Source of the DNA: an uncultured Acetatifactor sp.
Lineage (GTDB): Bacteria > Bacillota > Clostridia > Lachnospirales > Lachnospiraceae
Assembly: GCA_934433135.1 (NCBI GenBank)
Contig: CAKRZO010000003.1
Span: forward strand, 1 to 64,000
Direction of reading: 5' to 3'
DNA length: 64,000 nucleotides
Below are positions 27,133 to 34,463 of the stretch, one piece after another. The position numbers were made by a program, and so were the translations under genes. Under the pieces are notes generated by a model that saw nothing but the letters and a program-made list of their open reading frames with translations, was not told the DNA's origin and made no database searches. Position 1 is the stretch's first letter. Each line of letters starts with the position of its first letter.

Positions 27133-27300
27133 CTACTTCACCAGATACAAGGTCTTACTGTCAGCAGATGTCGGCAGGCTTGTCACAATTTTCACCTCTG
27201 TGATGCTGCCGTCCGCCGACAGGCCGTTTACTAATGCCGTAATTTCATTCATGTCTTTTGCCGGGAATGCATCCCCGTCCTGATAATTTTCCCTTAACAT
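27133..27300 (-). CDS. Small phage-type protein, 55 residues
   Basis: Reads MLRENYQDGDAFPAKDMNEI at its start and ends SADSKTLYLVK. ATG 27300 follows AGGAAAGGTAGCAGG. It fills the gap between two tail genes in the same direction with no other candidate. FPAKDMNEI-VN resembles the beginning of short tail fibre or trimerisation proteins. Role unknown. Confidence 0.6.
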   Translation of the reverse strand: MLRENYQDGDAFPAKDMNEITALVNGLSADGSITEVKIVTSLPTSADSKTLYLVK

Positions 27301-27381
27301 CCTGCTACCTTTCCTTTCTTTTCCGTAACCACTCCGGCATCCCTTAAAGGGTGTCCGGACGGCACTGTTTTTTGTTACCGT

Positions 27382-27777
27382 TTAAGCTCCTGCCTGTCCT
27401 AATATAAACGGGAATCTCTTTACCTTCGCATACTGCTCCGTAAGCTTTGCATCGATTGACGCAAGTGCACCTTCCAGTCGGTTCAGGTCTTCGTAATCCG
27501 GTGTTCCTGCATTGGCCACCCAGGTCTTCATCCCAAAACCGATCTGGTATGTATCGGTATCTAGCTGTGCGATATTGTTTTCCAGCACATTAAATTCACT
27601 TGCATAGATCATGCTCTCATAGGTTTTTCCTTCCGTCATATCCGTAAGTTCTTTCGGATAAAAAAGAAGGGCTGCCCGCTCCTGCAGATCTTTCAGATTT
27701 TCCTTGATTCTTTCATAGTCGTCCGGTTCAAAATAGTCCGTGCTTTTCCAGTCCGTTTTCGGTGTTATAAATGCCAT
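27382..27777 (-). CDS. Tail-associated protein of unknown function
   Basis: A 131-residue protein, MAFITPKTDWKSTDYFEPDDYERIK at the start, mainly helical, ending FPFILGQAGA. ATG 27777 follows AAAGGTGGTG and replaces a longer frame whose extra part has no coding character. The TPKTDW-x-DYFxxxDYNRI pattern recurs in my experience in proteins next to Firmicute phage baseplate genes. It is likely a structural or assembly component. Confidence 0.65.
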   Translation of the reverse strand: MAFITPKTDWKSTDYFEPDDYERIKENLKDLQERAALLFYPKELTDMTEGKTYESMIYASEFNVLENNIAQLDTDTYQIGFGMKTWVANAGTPDYEDLNRLEGALASIDAKLTEQYAKVKRFPFILGQAGA

Positions 27778-27944
27778 TTTTTCACCACCTTTCTTTTTAT
27801 GGCCTTTTTTTTTCACATGAAGCATCAAGTCCGAACTTGCATATTGCGCAGCAACAAGGAGGATTTTGCACAGACAATTCTCTTCTGCTGTAAAAATTGT
27901 CACAGTTCGGTGCGCAGACAATTCGGTGTCATAGGAACCGCACC

Positions 27945-29987
27945 TCAAATTTCAGGTTTGACGCTGATAAGAGGCAGCGCCCTGCGCAGTTCCAGAGAGC
28001 CGCTCAACGCACCGTCAAAAGAAAGGGTGCATCTTTCCACTTCCGTCTGCAGATTCGGAATCACTTCACTCTCCAGATACAGGATATCCGACGCATGGAT
28101 CCTCGGTTCCCCGCGATAGCCTGCGCTATAGGTAATGTGATTGGCGTAATAGTTGCCAAGCCACTGCGCCAGGATTGCCGCCTGTTCACGGTTTGCCACC
28201 AGCTGATTTTCACAGTACTTATCTTCTCCGGAGGAATTCAGCATAAGCTTATAATAGACCGGATTTTCCGTATCATAAGTCGGATTCCCCTCTTCATCCG
28301 TATCAAACTCATAGATTCTCACATACAGATCCCGGACACGCTTTTCCAGGCAGCCTGTGGGTTCCTCCGTCATCTGTTCTCTGGTCAGTTTATAATCCGA
28401 CAACTCCTTTAATGCGACCTGCCTTACCAGAACCCTGGCATGAGAAGCTGCCTTTGTAAAAACGATTTTCATGGCATCAAACCGCTTAAAGTCATGCTCC
28501 AGGAAGCTTTCTTTCTCCGGATAGGTAAAAGTGATGCTTTCCGCCTGTTGTCCGTTCAGAGAAGTCTGTACGATAAGACTTTCCGGAGGCGTTGCATCAA
28601 ATCGGACATGAACTCCGCTGTAGGCGCATCCTGTCTCCAGCTGCAGAGCGATTTCCGGATTCGTTTCTCCGAACGCCCCCTGTGCATCGGCAACTCCGGA
28701 AACAAAACCGGTCTCATGTCCCGTCTCCCCGTTTTCCGGCGGAAAGAACAGACTGCCGTCCATGGCAAAAAGCCCCGCAGACAAATCGGCATATACTACG
28801 CCGCTTCCTTTTCTTATGGTTTCCGCCTTACAGAGACGGCTTTCACCTTTGGTGGTGATCTGCATCGCTTCCGGATCCCGTATTACGTCGAAATGCGTCC
28901 GGATGATCAGTTTTCCGGAAACATCCTGATAAAGGATACATCTGCAGGCATTGCACAGAAGCTGCAGACACTCTTTGTGCGGTGCCACCGGCATCGGGTT
29001 GATCAGATTGATCTTTTTTAAATATTCGTCAATCTCATACGCATCCGCACTGAGTCCGGCATCCGTAAGAATGCTTACCGCTTCTTGGTAAGCGGTCCGG
29101 CTGTGAATCGTATTGCCGGCGGAATACTCTCCTTCCAGAAAAGCAAAAAGATCCTTGGCCTTAAAGCTTACTTTTCCTTTCTGCGAGCTCCAGCTGTCCA
29201 GATATCCTTTGGCTGCCGGAATCCACTCCACTTTTCCGTTATCCAGCTCCATACCGAAAGACAACGTCACTTCCTGCCCGGTCGTCAGGTATCCCATAAA
29301 ACTCTCTTCATCGTCCACATGATACCGGTTGCTGTAATCCACAATATTGATATCGATATCCATTGCCGGCAGCTCCGCGGAAATCGGTGAAATTTCCTCC
29401 GACAATGTCACGCTTTCCACATCACTGTTGGTATAGGTAAAGCCCACACCCATGGTAATCCGCCGGATCCGCGTTCTCTGCTGCCCGCCGGACATTACTT
29501 TCGGCTCAATGATAAGGTAATCCGTCTCTCCCAGGAAGTCCTCCGTAACGAAGATCTGTTTGCTGTTATTGTAGCTTCTGCCGGCCGGATACGCTTCCGT
29601 TTTCAGTGTCAGCCTTCTCGGATAGCTTTCCCCAAAATCAATCATCAGCCCCTTCATGGCATAAGAAGCCCCGAAATCCACCCGTACGCTCCCGGCTATG
29701 GAAGCGGTGGTGATTCCGCAAAGCACGTATTGATCCACACCGATCTCCGGCAGGAAAAGCAGACTGCCGTCCGCCTTAAAAAAATGCTGTTCCATCGTTG
29801 CATACTCACCCACCGGTTCTCTGTTTTCCAACGGAAGCGCTGCATTGCTCCAGGCACTAAAGGTTCCGGATAAAGAGGCATCCGCCTGTGCCTGCTGGTT
29901 GACAATGCCGATTCCTGCGGCAATATAAGACCGGTTCCGGACCCCCTTTTTCATAGCCTGCTTGTATTCTTTGCTTGCTCTCTGCAT
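27945..29987 (-). CDS. Tail hub / tail-associated (Tal-like) structural protein
   Basis: A 680-residue protein with no signal peptide. The first 200 residues contain a jelly-roll-like stretch (VRVDFGASYAMKGLMIDFGESYPR). The middle (about 205-330) has ESVTLSEEISPISAELP, MDIDINIVDYSNRY, GQEVTLSFGMEL and a KGYLDSW strand, typical of baseplate hub domains. The remainder is a second beta-rich region. Its ATG overlaps the stop of the preceding gene by one base. By size and position it is the central tail-tip protein that contacts the cell. Assignment is by pattern and order. Confidence 0.75.
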   Translation of the reverse strand: MQRASKEYKQAMKKGVRNRSYIAAGIGIVNQQAQADASLSGTFSAWSNAALPLENREPVGEYATMEQHFFKADGSLLFLPEIGVDQYVLCGITTASIAGSVRVDFGASYAMKGLMIDFGESYPRRLTLKTEAYPAGRSYNNSKQIFVTEDFLGETDYLIIEPKVMSGGQQRTRIRRITMGVGFTYTNSDVESVTLSEEISPISAELPAMDIDINIVDYSNRYHVDDEESFMGYLTTGQEVTLSFGMELDNGKVEWIPAAKGYLDSWSSQKGKVSFKAKDLFAFLEGEYSAGNTIHSRTAYQEAVSILTDAGLSADAYEIDEYLKKINLINPMPVAPHKECLQLLCNACRCILYQDVSGKLIIRTHFDVIRDPEAMQITTKGESRLCKAETIRKGSGVVYADLSAGLFAMDGSLFFPPENGETGHETGFVSGVADAQGAFGETNPEIALQLETGCAYSGVHVRFDATPPESLIVQTSLNGQQAESITFTYPEKESFLEHDFKRFDAMKIVFTKAASHARVLVRQVALKELSDYKLTREQMTEEPTGCLEKRVRDLYVRIYEFDTDEEGNPTYDTENPVYYKLMLNSSGEDKYCENQLVANREQAAILAQWLGNYYANHITYSAGYRGEPRIHASDILYLESEVIPNLQTEVERCTLSFDGALSGSLELRRALPLISVKPEI

Positions 29988-30373
29988 CAATCCCACCCGC
30001 AATCTATCAAATTAAACTTACACGTCTGATAATTTCTGTAAAAAATACCGTCCAATCGCAGCGGCTGCCCGGATACATCTCCCGGATACATATAAATGGT
30101 ATGCCGCTTATTATCATCTCCCGTAAACGTCACGGGAACATAAAACGGTTCCAGCGCTTCTTTCATGGCTGCCCAGGTCTGTGCATCCAGCCCGTTCCAC
30201 TGCAGATTATTGATTTTCCATATCTTTCTTCCCACCAGCTGCCCTACCACTGCACCGTTTGCATTCCTGCCGCTGCTGACATTCTGGCTATGCACAATCT
30301 CCATACCCGGAGCCGGACACGGAAACTGCACGCCGTTTACAATTAAAAATTCGCTTGCTCTTCTAATCCCCAT
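29987..30373 (-). CDS. DUF6711-like phage tail protein
   Basis: A 128-residue protein with FLIVNGVQFPCPAPGMEIV, then NANGAVVGQLVGRKIWKINNLQWNGLD, FYVPVTFTGDDN and a C-terminal YQTCKFNLIDCGWD. This matches small tail proteins of Clostridial siphoviruses grouped as DUF6711. It is coupled to the hub gene (TGATG). Likely a distal tail or connector component. Confidence 0.7.
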   Translation of the reverse strand: MGIRRASEFLIVNGVQFPCPAPGMEIVHSQNVSSGRNANGAVVGQLVGRKIWKINNLQWNGLDAQTWAAMKEALEPFYVPVTFTGDDNKRHTIYMYPGDVSGQPLRLDGIFYRNYQTCKFNLIDCGWD

Positions 30374-30398
30374 ATGTAATATCCATTTCCCTCCTCTG

Positions 30399-30860
30399 TC
30401 AGTGATTCAGTTCATAGTTGCTCTTCATGATATTGAGAGAATCAAACAGCTGCTGCGTCTTCTGCCTCTGCTCCTCTTCCGACAGTTCCCTGCCTGCGCC
30501 GTTTTCTTCGAAAAAAGGATACGGCCTGTCCGGATAAGTCAGCTCCTTGGCTCCTTTTTTCCGGAACATGTTGCCTACCGTACAAAGCAGCGCATCCCTC
30601 ACATATACCCCCATGCAAAACATGAGAAGATTGCTTTCCTGTCGTCTGTTCTGCGCTTCCATCCGGTAAGCTTTGATATACGGCTGCATCTTCCGGGGAT
30701 TCAGCCTCCAGAATTCTTCCTGTGAAACCCCGGTCATCAACGCATAGGGCAGCCATTCCTCCCGAAAAAGATCCCGCAGGCATTCATACTTTTTTTCTGC
30801 GGCTGTGCCTGTCCTTAATCCTCTGCAGCTTCCTTCTTCGCTGTCTTGGTGAGGCTGTGA
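30399..30860 (-). CDS. Tail assembly chaperone T extension (made by -1 frameshift)
   Basis: This frame is open from the slippery heptamer at 30860-30866 to 30399 and adds 153 residues (SQPHQDSEEGSCRGL, then AAEKKYECLRDLFREEWLPYAL and EEFWRLNPRKMQPYIKAYRME). The coding character upstream of the first possible start (TTG 30740) is strong and no ribosome binding site serves it. This is the pattern of the gpG-T fusion of siphoviruses and myoviruses. The fusion would be 246 residues and would load the tape measure for tube assembly. Confidence 0.85.
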   Translation of the reverse strand, partial: SQPHQDSEEGSCRGLRTGTAAEKKYECLRDLFREEWLPYALMTGVSQEEFWRLNPRKMQPYIKAYRMEAQNRRQESNLLMFCMGVYVRDALLCTVGNMFRKKGAKELTYPDRPYPFFEENGAGRELSEEEQRQKTQQLFDSLNIMKSNYELNH

Positions 30861-31138
30861 AAAAAATCCGAATTTTCCATCTTCTCACCCATTACCTGAA
30901 CCAGTTCTTCCAGGGAACCTCCGTTTGCAAAATGCTCCTCCAGCTGTGCTCCGGCGGCATCCTTATCCCCTCCCATACACAAAGCCGCATAGGCTCTTAC
31001 CAGCGGCATGGGGGACTTTTTGGCATCCTGCAGAGAAATCCCCATTTCCTGCATATCACATACCAGATTAAAATCAAATTCCTTTGCCGGATAGGTCTTT
31101 CCGTTAATTGTAATATTTCGTGTAACTGTCTTACTCAT
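30815..31138 (-). CDS. Tail assembly chaperone G
   Basis: A 107-residue acidic helical protein (MSKTVTRNITINGKTYPAKEFDFNLV at the start; ANGGSLEELVQVMGEKMENSDFFHSL near the end). It follows the tail tube gene, where chaperone G normally sits. Codons 91-93 (GAT TTT TTT) create a T_TTT_TTT slippery site. Normal translation gives this short form; slippage gives the G-T fusion. Confidence 0.82.
   Translation of the reverse strand: MSKTVTRNITINGKTYPAKEFDFNLVCDMQEMGISLQDAKKSPMPLVRAYAALCMGGDKDAAGAQLEEHFANGGSLEELVQVMGEKMENSDFFHSLTKTAKKEAAED
30860..30866 (-). promoter_or_regulatory. Programmed -1 ribosomal frameshift site T_TTT_TTT
   Basis: Seven T residues placed so that the zero frame reads GAT TTT TTT CAC. 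Moving back one base enters the T frame, which is open for 153 further codons. The heptamer follows the X_XXY_YYZ rule. Confidence 0.8.
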
Positions 31139-31343
31139 TTGCTTTTCTCCTGCTCTTTCCTTTATTCTTCATGGAAGTGGTTCTGTTTCCCGCTTCCGGA
31201 TGTTTTCTGTTTTCAAATATTTTCTATCTATATTTTCTTAATCTTTATATGAAATCTCTCCGGCTTCCCGTTTTCCTATCCGTATGATCCGGGAGCTATA
31301 GCTCCCGGACCTTTTCATCCGTTCAAACCGGACGGAACCCTTT

Positions 31344-31820
31344 TTATTCAGCAGACGGTTCCACTGCTGTAGACAATCCCACATATTCGTTGATTGTCAA
31401 TGTCATCTCGACGGTCTGCAGTCCGTTCTGACTGAATTCCGGCATCGGAATCTGTTCAGGCGGCTGCGCCTTGATGAAGAACGCCTTTGTCAGATAAGGG
31501 CTCCAGATCTCCCACCATACCGACAGATTAGTGCTATTCGCGGTCTTGGCTGCCGCAATTAACGTAGTCCACTCTGTAACGGTATCATCCGTCATGTTTA
31601 CGGTAACGGTAAAGGTACCGCCGTTGCCTGCTCTTCCTGCAATACTCCGTGAAATGGTATCCTCCAGCGCAGATGCATCAATCTGCTCCGCTTCCAATGC
31701 AATTCCTCCGATTGCATTGATTCTTGTCAGCTGTTTGAAGCTGGTGGGCTGAGTCCCCGCTGTTGTCTCGACTGCGTAACCGAGTTTTACTCCGCAGCTG
31801 GAAATTCCTGCTAGTGCCAT
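31344..31820 (-). CDS. Phage major tail tube protein
   Basis: A 158-residue protein, MALAGISSCGVKLGYAVET, with LTRINAIGGIALEAEQIDASALED, a beta-rich core (GGTFTVTVNMTDDTVTEWTTLI) and a C-terminal EMTLTINEYVG strand. This is the compact tail tube fold of non-contractile phages; no sheath gene lies beside it. Start after CAGGAGGTAAC. First structural gene behind promoter A. It should polymerise into the tube whose length is set by the tape measure protein. Confidence 0.82.
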   Translation of the reverse strand: MALAGISSCGVKLGYAVETTAGTQPTSFKQLTRINAIGGIALEAEQIDASALEDTISRSIAGRAGNGGTFTVTVNMTDDTVTEWTTLIAAAKTANSTNLSVWWEIWSPYLTKAFFIKAQPPEQIPMPEFSQNGLQTVEMTLTINEYVGLSTAVEPSAE

Positions 31821-31917
31821 ATGTTACCTCCTGTAAAATAATGTATTTTTTTGAAGCATAAGCTTTTCAATCGCTGTTCTTACTCTACTTGCTCTCTTGA
31901 TCTTTGCTTCGATTATC

Positions 31918-31951
31918 ATTATAACGGAAGTCAGTGAGACAAACGGGACAA
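31918..31951 (-). promoter_or_regulatory. Tail-cassette promoter A (tail tube to amidase)
   Basis: On the minus strand TTGTCC (31946-31951) and TTGTCT (31937-31942) repeat at 9-bp spacing. Then 13 bp, then TATAAT (31918-31923). Same geometry as promoters B and C. It sits about 100 bp before the tail tube start. Confidence 0.75.
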
Positions 31952-31961
31952 CTCTTTTTCT

Positions 31962-32399
31962 TTATTCCATTTCTTCTATTTCTCTTAACATCCTGCGTTG
32001 CTCTTCGTCAATCCGCTTCATATACCGATAGAACGCCTTCTTCACGCTGTCTTCCGTATTTCCTTTCATCTTATGTGCAATCTGTACCCAGTTGCAACCA
32101 TCAATCATACGCAGACGGACGATTCTTCTTATCTGGCTGTCATCGATACTTGCAATAAAACGCTCAATTATGTTTATCTTTTTTAAAATTTTTGTTTCCA
32201 AATCTTTTAACATTACTTCGCGGATCCGAAGTAAATTTCCCCTTTCTTCATTCTTTTCCTTTTGTATCTGTCCTACAACTTCCATATGGCTCCTTTTCAC
32301 TATCTCATATTCATTTTTCAGGTAACGGTACTGATTTAAATCACTCATTAAAGACGACTGATTTTTTTGTTTCTGTTGTACAGCTTGTTCTTTTTTCAT
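31962..32399 (-). CDS. Small sigma-like / ArpU-RinA-type regulator of the tail cassette
   Basis: A 145-residue basic protein. The first 85 residues are a long charged coiled coil (QYRYLKNEYEIVKRSHMEVVGQI). The C-terminal 55 residues form a helix-turn-helix resembling sigma region 4 (RRIVRLRMIDGCNWVQIAHKM, then SVKKAFYRYMKRI). Small proteins of this type switch on late genes in Gram-positive phages. Promoter B lies upstream, so it probably activates its own gene. It is the only candidate regulator in the cassette and the likely partner of the three repeated promoters; this pairing is inference. Confidence 0.75.
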   Translation of the reverse strand: MKKEQAVQQKQKNQSSLMSDLNQYRYLKNEYEIVKRSHMEVVGQIQKEKNEERGNLLRIREVMLKDLETKILKKINIIERFIASIDDSQIRRIVRLRMIDGCNWVQIAHKMKGNTEDSVKKAFYRYMKRIDEEQRRMLREIEEME

Positions 32400-32533
32400 T
32401 TGTCTCTTCTCCTTTTCTTTCGAATTTTGTGTTTGACCTTTGGTACTTTGGATGCTGCCTCAATTTTTCCTTCACTTTTCTTCCTCCTTTCCGCCCGAAT
32501 GATATGATTTTTCTTTCCGCCTTTTTCCCTTTC

Positions 32534-32576
32534 ATTTTACTTCATCTGAAAGGGACAATCGGGACATTCGGGACAT
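32534..32576 (-). promoter_or_regulatory. Tail-cassette promoter B (regulator gene)
   Basis: Three boxes on the minus strand at 9-bp intervals: TGTCC-type boxes at 32571-32576 and 32562-32567, and TTGTCC at 32553-32558. Then exactly 13 bp and TAAAAT (32534-32539). The extra third box sets it apart from A and C. Confidence 0.72.
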
Positions 32577-32792
32577 TTTTACAGAAAAAGATATCTGCAC
32601 CCTCTATATGACTTTAACTCGCCAAAAAGGCACAAAAAATTTGCAATTTCTTAAAAATTAAGAACTGGTTTATAATTCGTTTATACTTTTTATATTTCAT
32701 TTATAATTTACATTCGTAAAAATTAATTACTGCTTTACTTTTGGAATCAAACTGTGCTAAAATACGTGTTAAGAGGATTTGGTTCAGGGCAG

Positions 32793-32828
32793 AAAAAAGA
32801 ACAGCTTATACAAATGATGAAGCTGTTC
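32793..32828 (-). terminator. Second terminator after the lipoprotein operon
   Basis: Stem GAACAGCTT/AAGCTGTTC (32799-32807 and 32820-32828) followed on the minus strand by six T. It is nested in a longer stem (32775-32787 with 32828-32840). Confidence 0.7.
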
Positions 32829-32862
32829 TGAACCAGATCCTTTTCTATTTTGTTTATTACTC

Positions 32863-32898
32863 AAAAAAACTGCCGGAGCTTTTACACTCCGGCAGTTT
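32863..32898 (-). terminator. Terminator of the small membrane protein/lipoprotein operon
   Basis: Stem AAACTGCCGGAG/CTCCGGCAGTTT followed on the minus strand by a T-run. Placed 38 bp after the stop at 32937. Confidence 0.85.
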
Positions 32899-32936
32899 GA
32901 TTTTTCTGCAATCAATACTCTGCAGCCTTTCTACTT

Positions 32937-33140
32937 TTACGATTCGGAGAACTTTTCCCCGGAAGCAGGCTCAACTGCTTTCATTTTTGCAAAGGCTACG
33001 AAGCAGAAAATCATTTCAAGAATTACAAATAATGCATACATAAACATGCATAAGATAGATACGACATACATTATACCTGCTACCAAAGCTGCACAACGTG
33101 CCTTCAATGCCCAGCCAAGCCAGTTAAAACTATGTATCAT
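32937..33140 (-). CDS. Small hydrophobic membrane protein
   Basis: A 67-residue protein with two hydrophobic helices covering residues 14-51 (CAALVAGIMYVVSILCMFMY; LFVILEMIFCFVAFA) and a polar tail. The start ATG overlaps the stop of the upstream lipoprotein gene (ATGA), so the two are coupled. No family is recognised. With the lipoprotein it could form an envelope pair; within a tail cassette, an accessory or immunity role is possible but unproven. Confidence 0.6.
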   Translation of the reverse strand: MIHSFNWLGWALKARCAALVAGIMYVVSILCMFMYALFVILEMIFCFVAFAKMKAVEPASGEKFSES

Positions 33141-34144
33141 GGGTTAAACTTCACCGTTTCATCGAAAACCGGATTCGCTAACCAATCATTTGAATCATAA
33201 ATTCTTAAATTCATTTCAATATCCTGTATATCCGCTATTTTATTCTTCTCCAAAGTAGATTTTGACCAGGACATTGAAGTAAAGTCTACCTTCCCCGGAG
33301 CAACGGACGCCGCCCAGAACGGATCTGCCATGAAACCGTTTACCGAAGCATCATCTGCGCTGTAGGTCAGTTCTTTATCCGTCTTATTCACCAGATAGAG
33401 ATTGACTTCATAACTCTGAATCTTGTTCCATTCGCAGCCGGTGACAATCACGCTGATTTCCTCATTGTCAACCAAAATGATATCTGTATCCTGTGCCTCA
33501 CGAACAAATGTTACTGCCTTGTCCTGACCATACGGATAGATATGTACCGTCTCTTCCGCCACATCATCAGCGGTCCAGTCATCCGAATCATACACCCTGA
33601 ATGTAAGTTCAATATCCGTAAAGTCGCCGATATCTTGAGGCGTAACAGCATCCCAGAAGCGGATTCCTTCGTTGGATTTCTTACCGGGAGCTACCTTAAC
33701 GGCAAATCCCGTAGCAGTCTGCACGCCGTTTACAGATGCATTACTGATAGCATACATATATGTTTTACTGCCAGATTTATTTTCCAGATAAGTCTCCAAT
33801 GTATATCCCCAAAGACCGTCAGGATTAATGCCTGTGATTTTGATCACGCACTGTTCATTGTCGACAACCGTGATTTCCTCAAAGGGAAGCAATTCCGCTT
33901 TCTCTTCCCCAGAAGACTGAGTCTCAGACGATACCGGTTCAGACGATTCAGACGGTTCAGACGATGTGGTCTGGCCGGTGGCTTCCGCTGTCCCGGCTTC
34001 CGAAGTACCGGTATCAGTGCTTTCCGTCAGCTGCGCTGTCTGTTCGGAGCTTTCAGAAGTCTTCGGCTGCTGCATCTGTCCGCTGCATGCCGTAGATGAC
34101 AGAACCAACAATACCATAAGAAATATAGATGCAATCTTCTTCAT
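33137..34144 (-). CDS. Lipoprotein with two related Ig-like repeats
   Basis: A 335-residue secreted lipoprotein. Signal peptide and lipobox VLLVLSSTAC, then about 65 residues of Ser/Thr/Glu stalk, then two homologous beta domains of about 110 residues. Both contain YLENKSGSKTYMYAISNASVNG / YLVNKTDKELTYSADDASVNG and end with RVYDSDDW / RIYDSNDW. The repeats indicate internal duplication. The function is unknown. It is placed between tape measure and regulator genes but has its own promoter and terminators, so it is transcriptionally independent of the tail genes. Confidence 0.75.
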   Translation of the reverse strand: MKKIASIFLMVLLVLSSTACSGQMQQPKTSESSEQTAQLTESTDTGTSEAGTAEATGQTTSSEPSESSEPVSSETQSSGEEKAELLPFEEITVVDNEQCVIKITGINPDGLWGYTLETYLENKSGSKTYMYAISNASVNGVQTATGFAVKVAPGKKSNEGIRFWDAVTPQDIGDFTDIELTFRVYDSDDWTADDVAEETVHIYPYGQDKAVTFVREAQDTDIILVDNEEISVIVTGCEWNKIQSYEVNLYLVNKTDKELTYSADDASVNGFMADPFWAASVAPGKVDFTSMSWSKSTLEKNKIADIQDIEMNLRIYDSNDWLANPVFDETVKFNP

Positions 34145-34236
34145 TTTCTCTTCCTCCTTTCCCTCTCGAATTTCGCCTGTTCGTTATTGCTTATCTTCCG
34201 CAATATAACTGCACAAATCCCCACAAATGCAGTTTG

Positions 34237-34265
34237 ATTATAAGTTTTTTTTCGAACAACCGCAA
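34237..34265 (-). promoter_or_regulatory. Promoter of the 33137-34144 lipoprotein
   Basis: Minus strand TTGCGG (34260-34265), 17 bp, TATAAT (34237-34242), 92 bp before the start. Confidence 0.55.
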
Positions 34266-34411
34266 AGATATTGTAACATAATATGTCATAAAAGTCCATT
34301 GTTTTGTTGCAAATGCACACGTTTTGTCATAAATGTACAAATATTGCCAGTCTCTATAATTTATTAAAAGTAGTCGAAGGAAACGATTCGCCGCTGACTG
34401 AATTTATCCCC

Positions 34412-34451
34412 CAAAAAAGAACAGCCTCCCCTGAGGATAAGGCTGTTCTTT
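34412..34451 (-). terminator. Terminator of the 34464-35861 lipoprotein gene
   Basis: Stem AAAGAACAGCCT with AGGCTGTTCTTT and T-run on the minus strand, 13 bp after the stop codon. The stem bases resemble those of the terminator at 32793-32828. Confidence 0.85.
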
Positions 34452-34463
34452 CCTTCATCTGTT

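Larger units (their letters stand above)
32400..32936. other. Gene-free 537-bp control region
   Basis: Holds promoter B and the roughly 130-base leader of the regulator gene on one side, and two terminators of the lipoprotein transcript on the other. The part between (32581-32780) is very A/T-rich with no convincing gene. A basic 64-residue frame at 32341-32535 begins inside the -10 of promoter B and overlaps the regulator, so it is not accepted. Confidence 0.6.

Noticed and set aside
32341..32535. 64-residue basic open frame
   Set aside because: Its start lies within the -10 of promoter B and it overlaps the regulator gene; composition is an A/G-rich run rather than protein-like.
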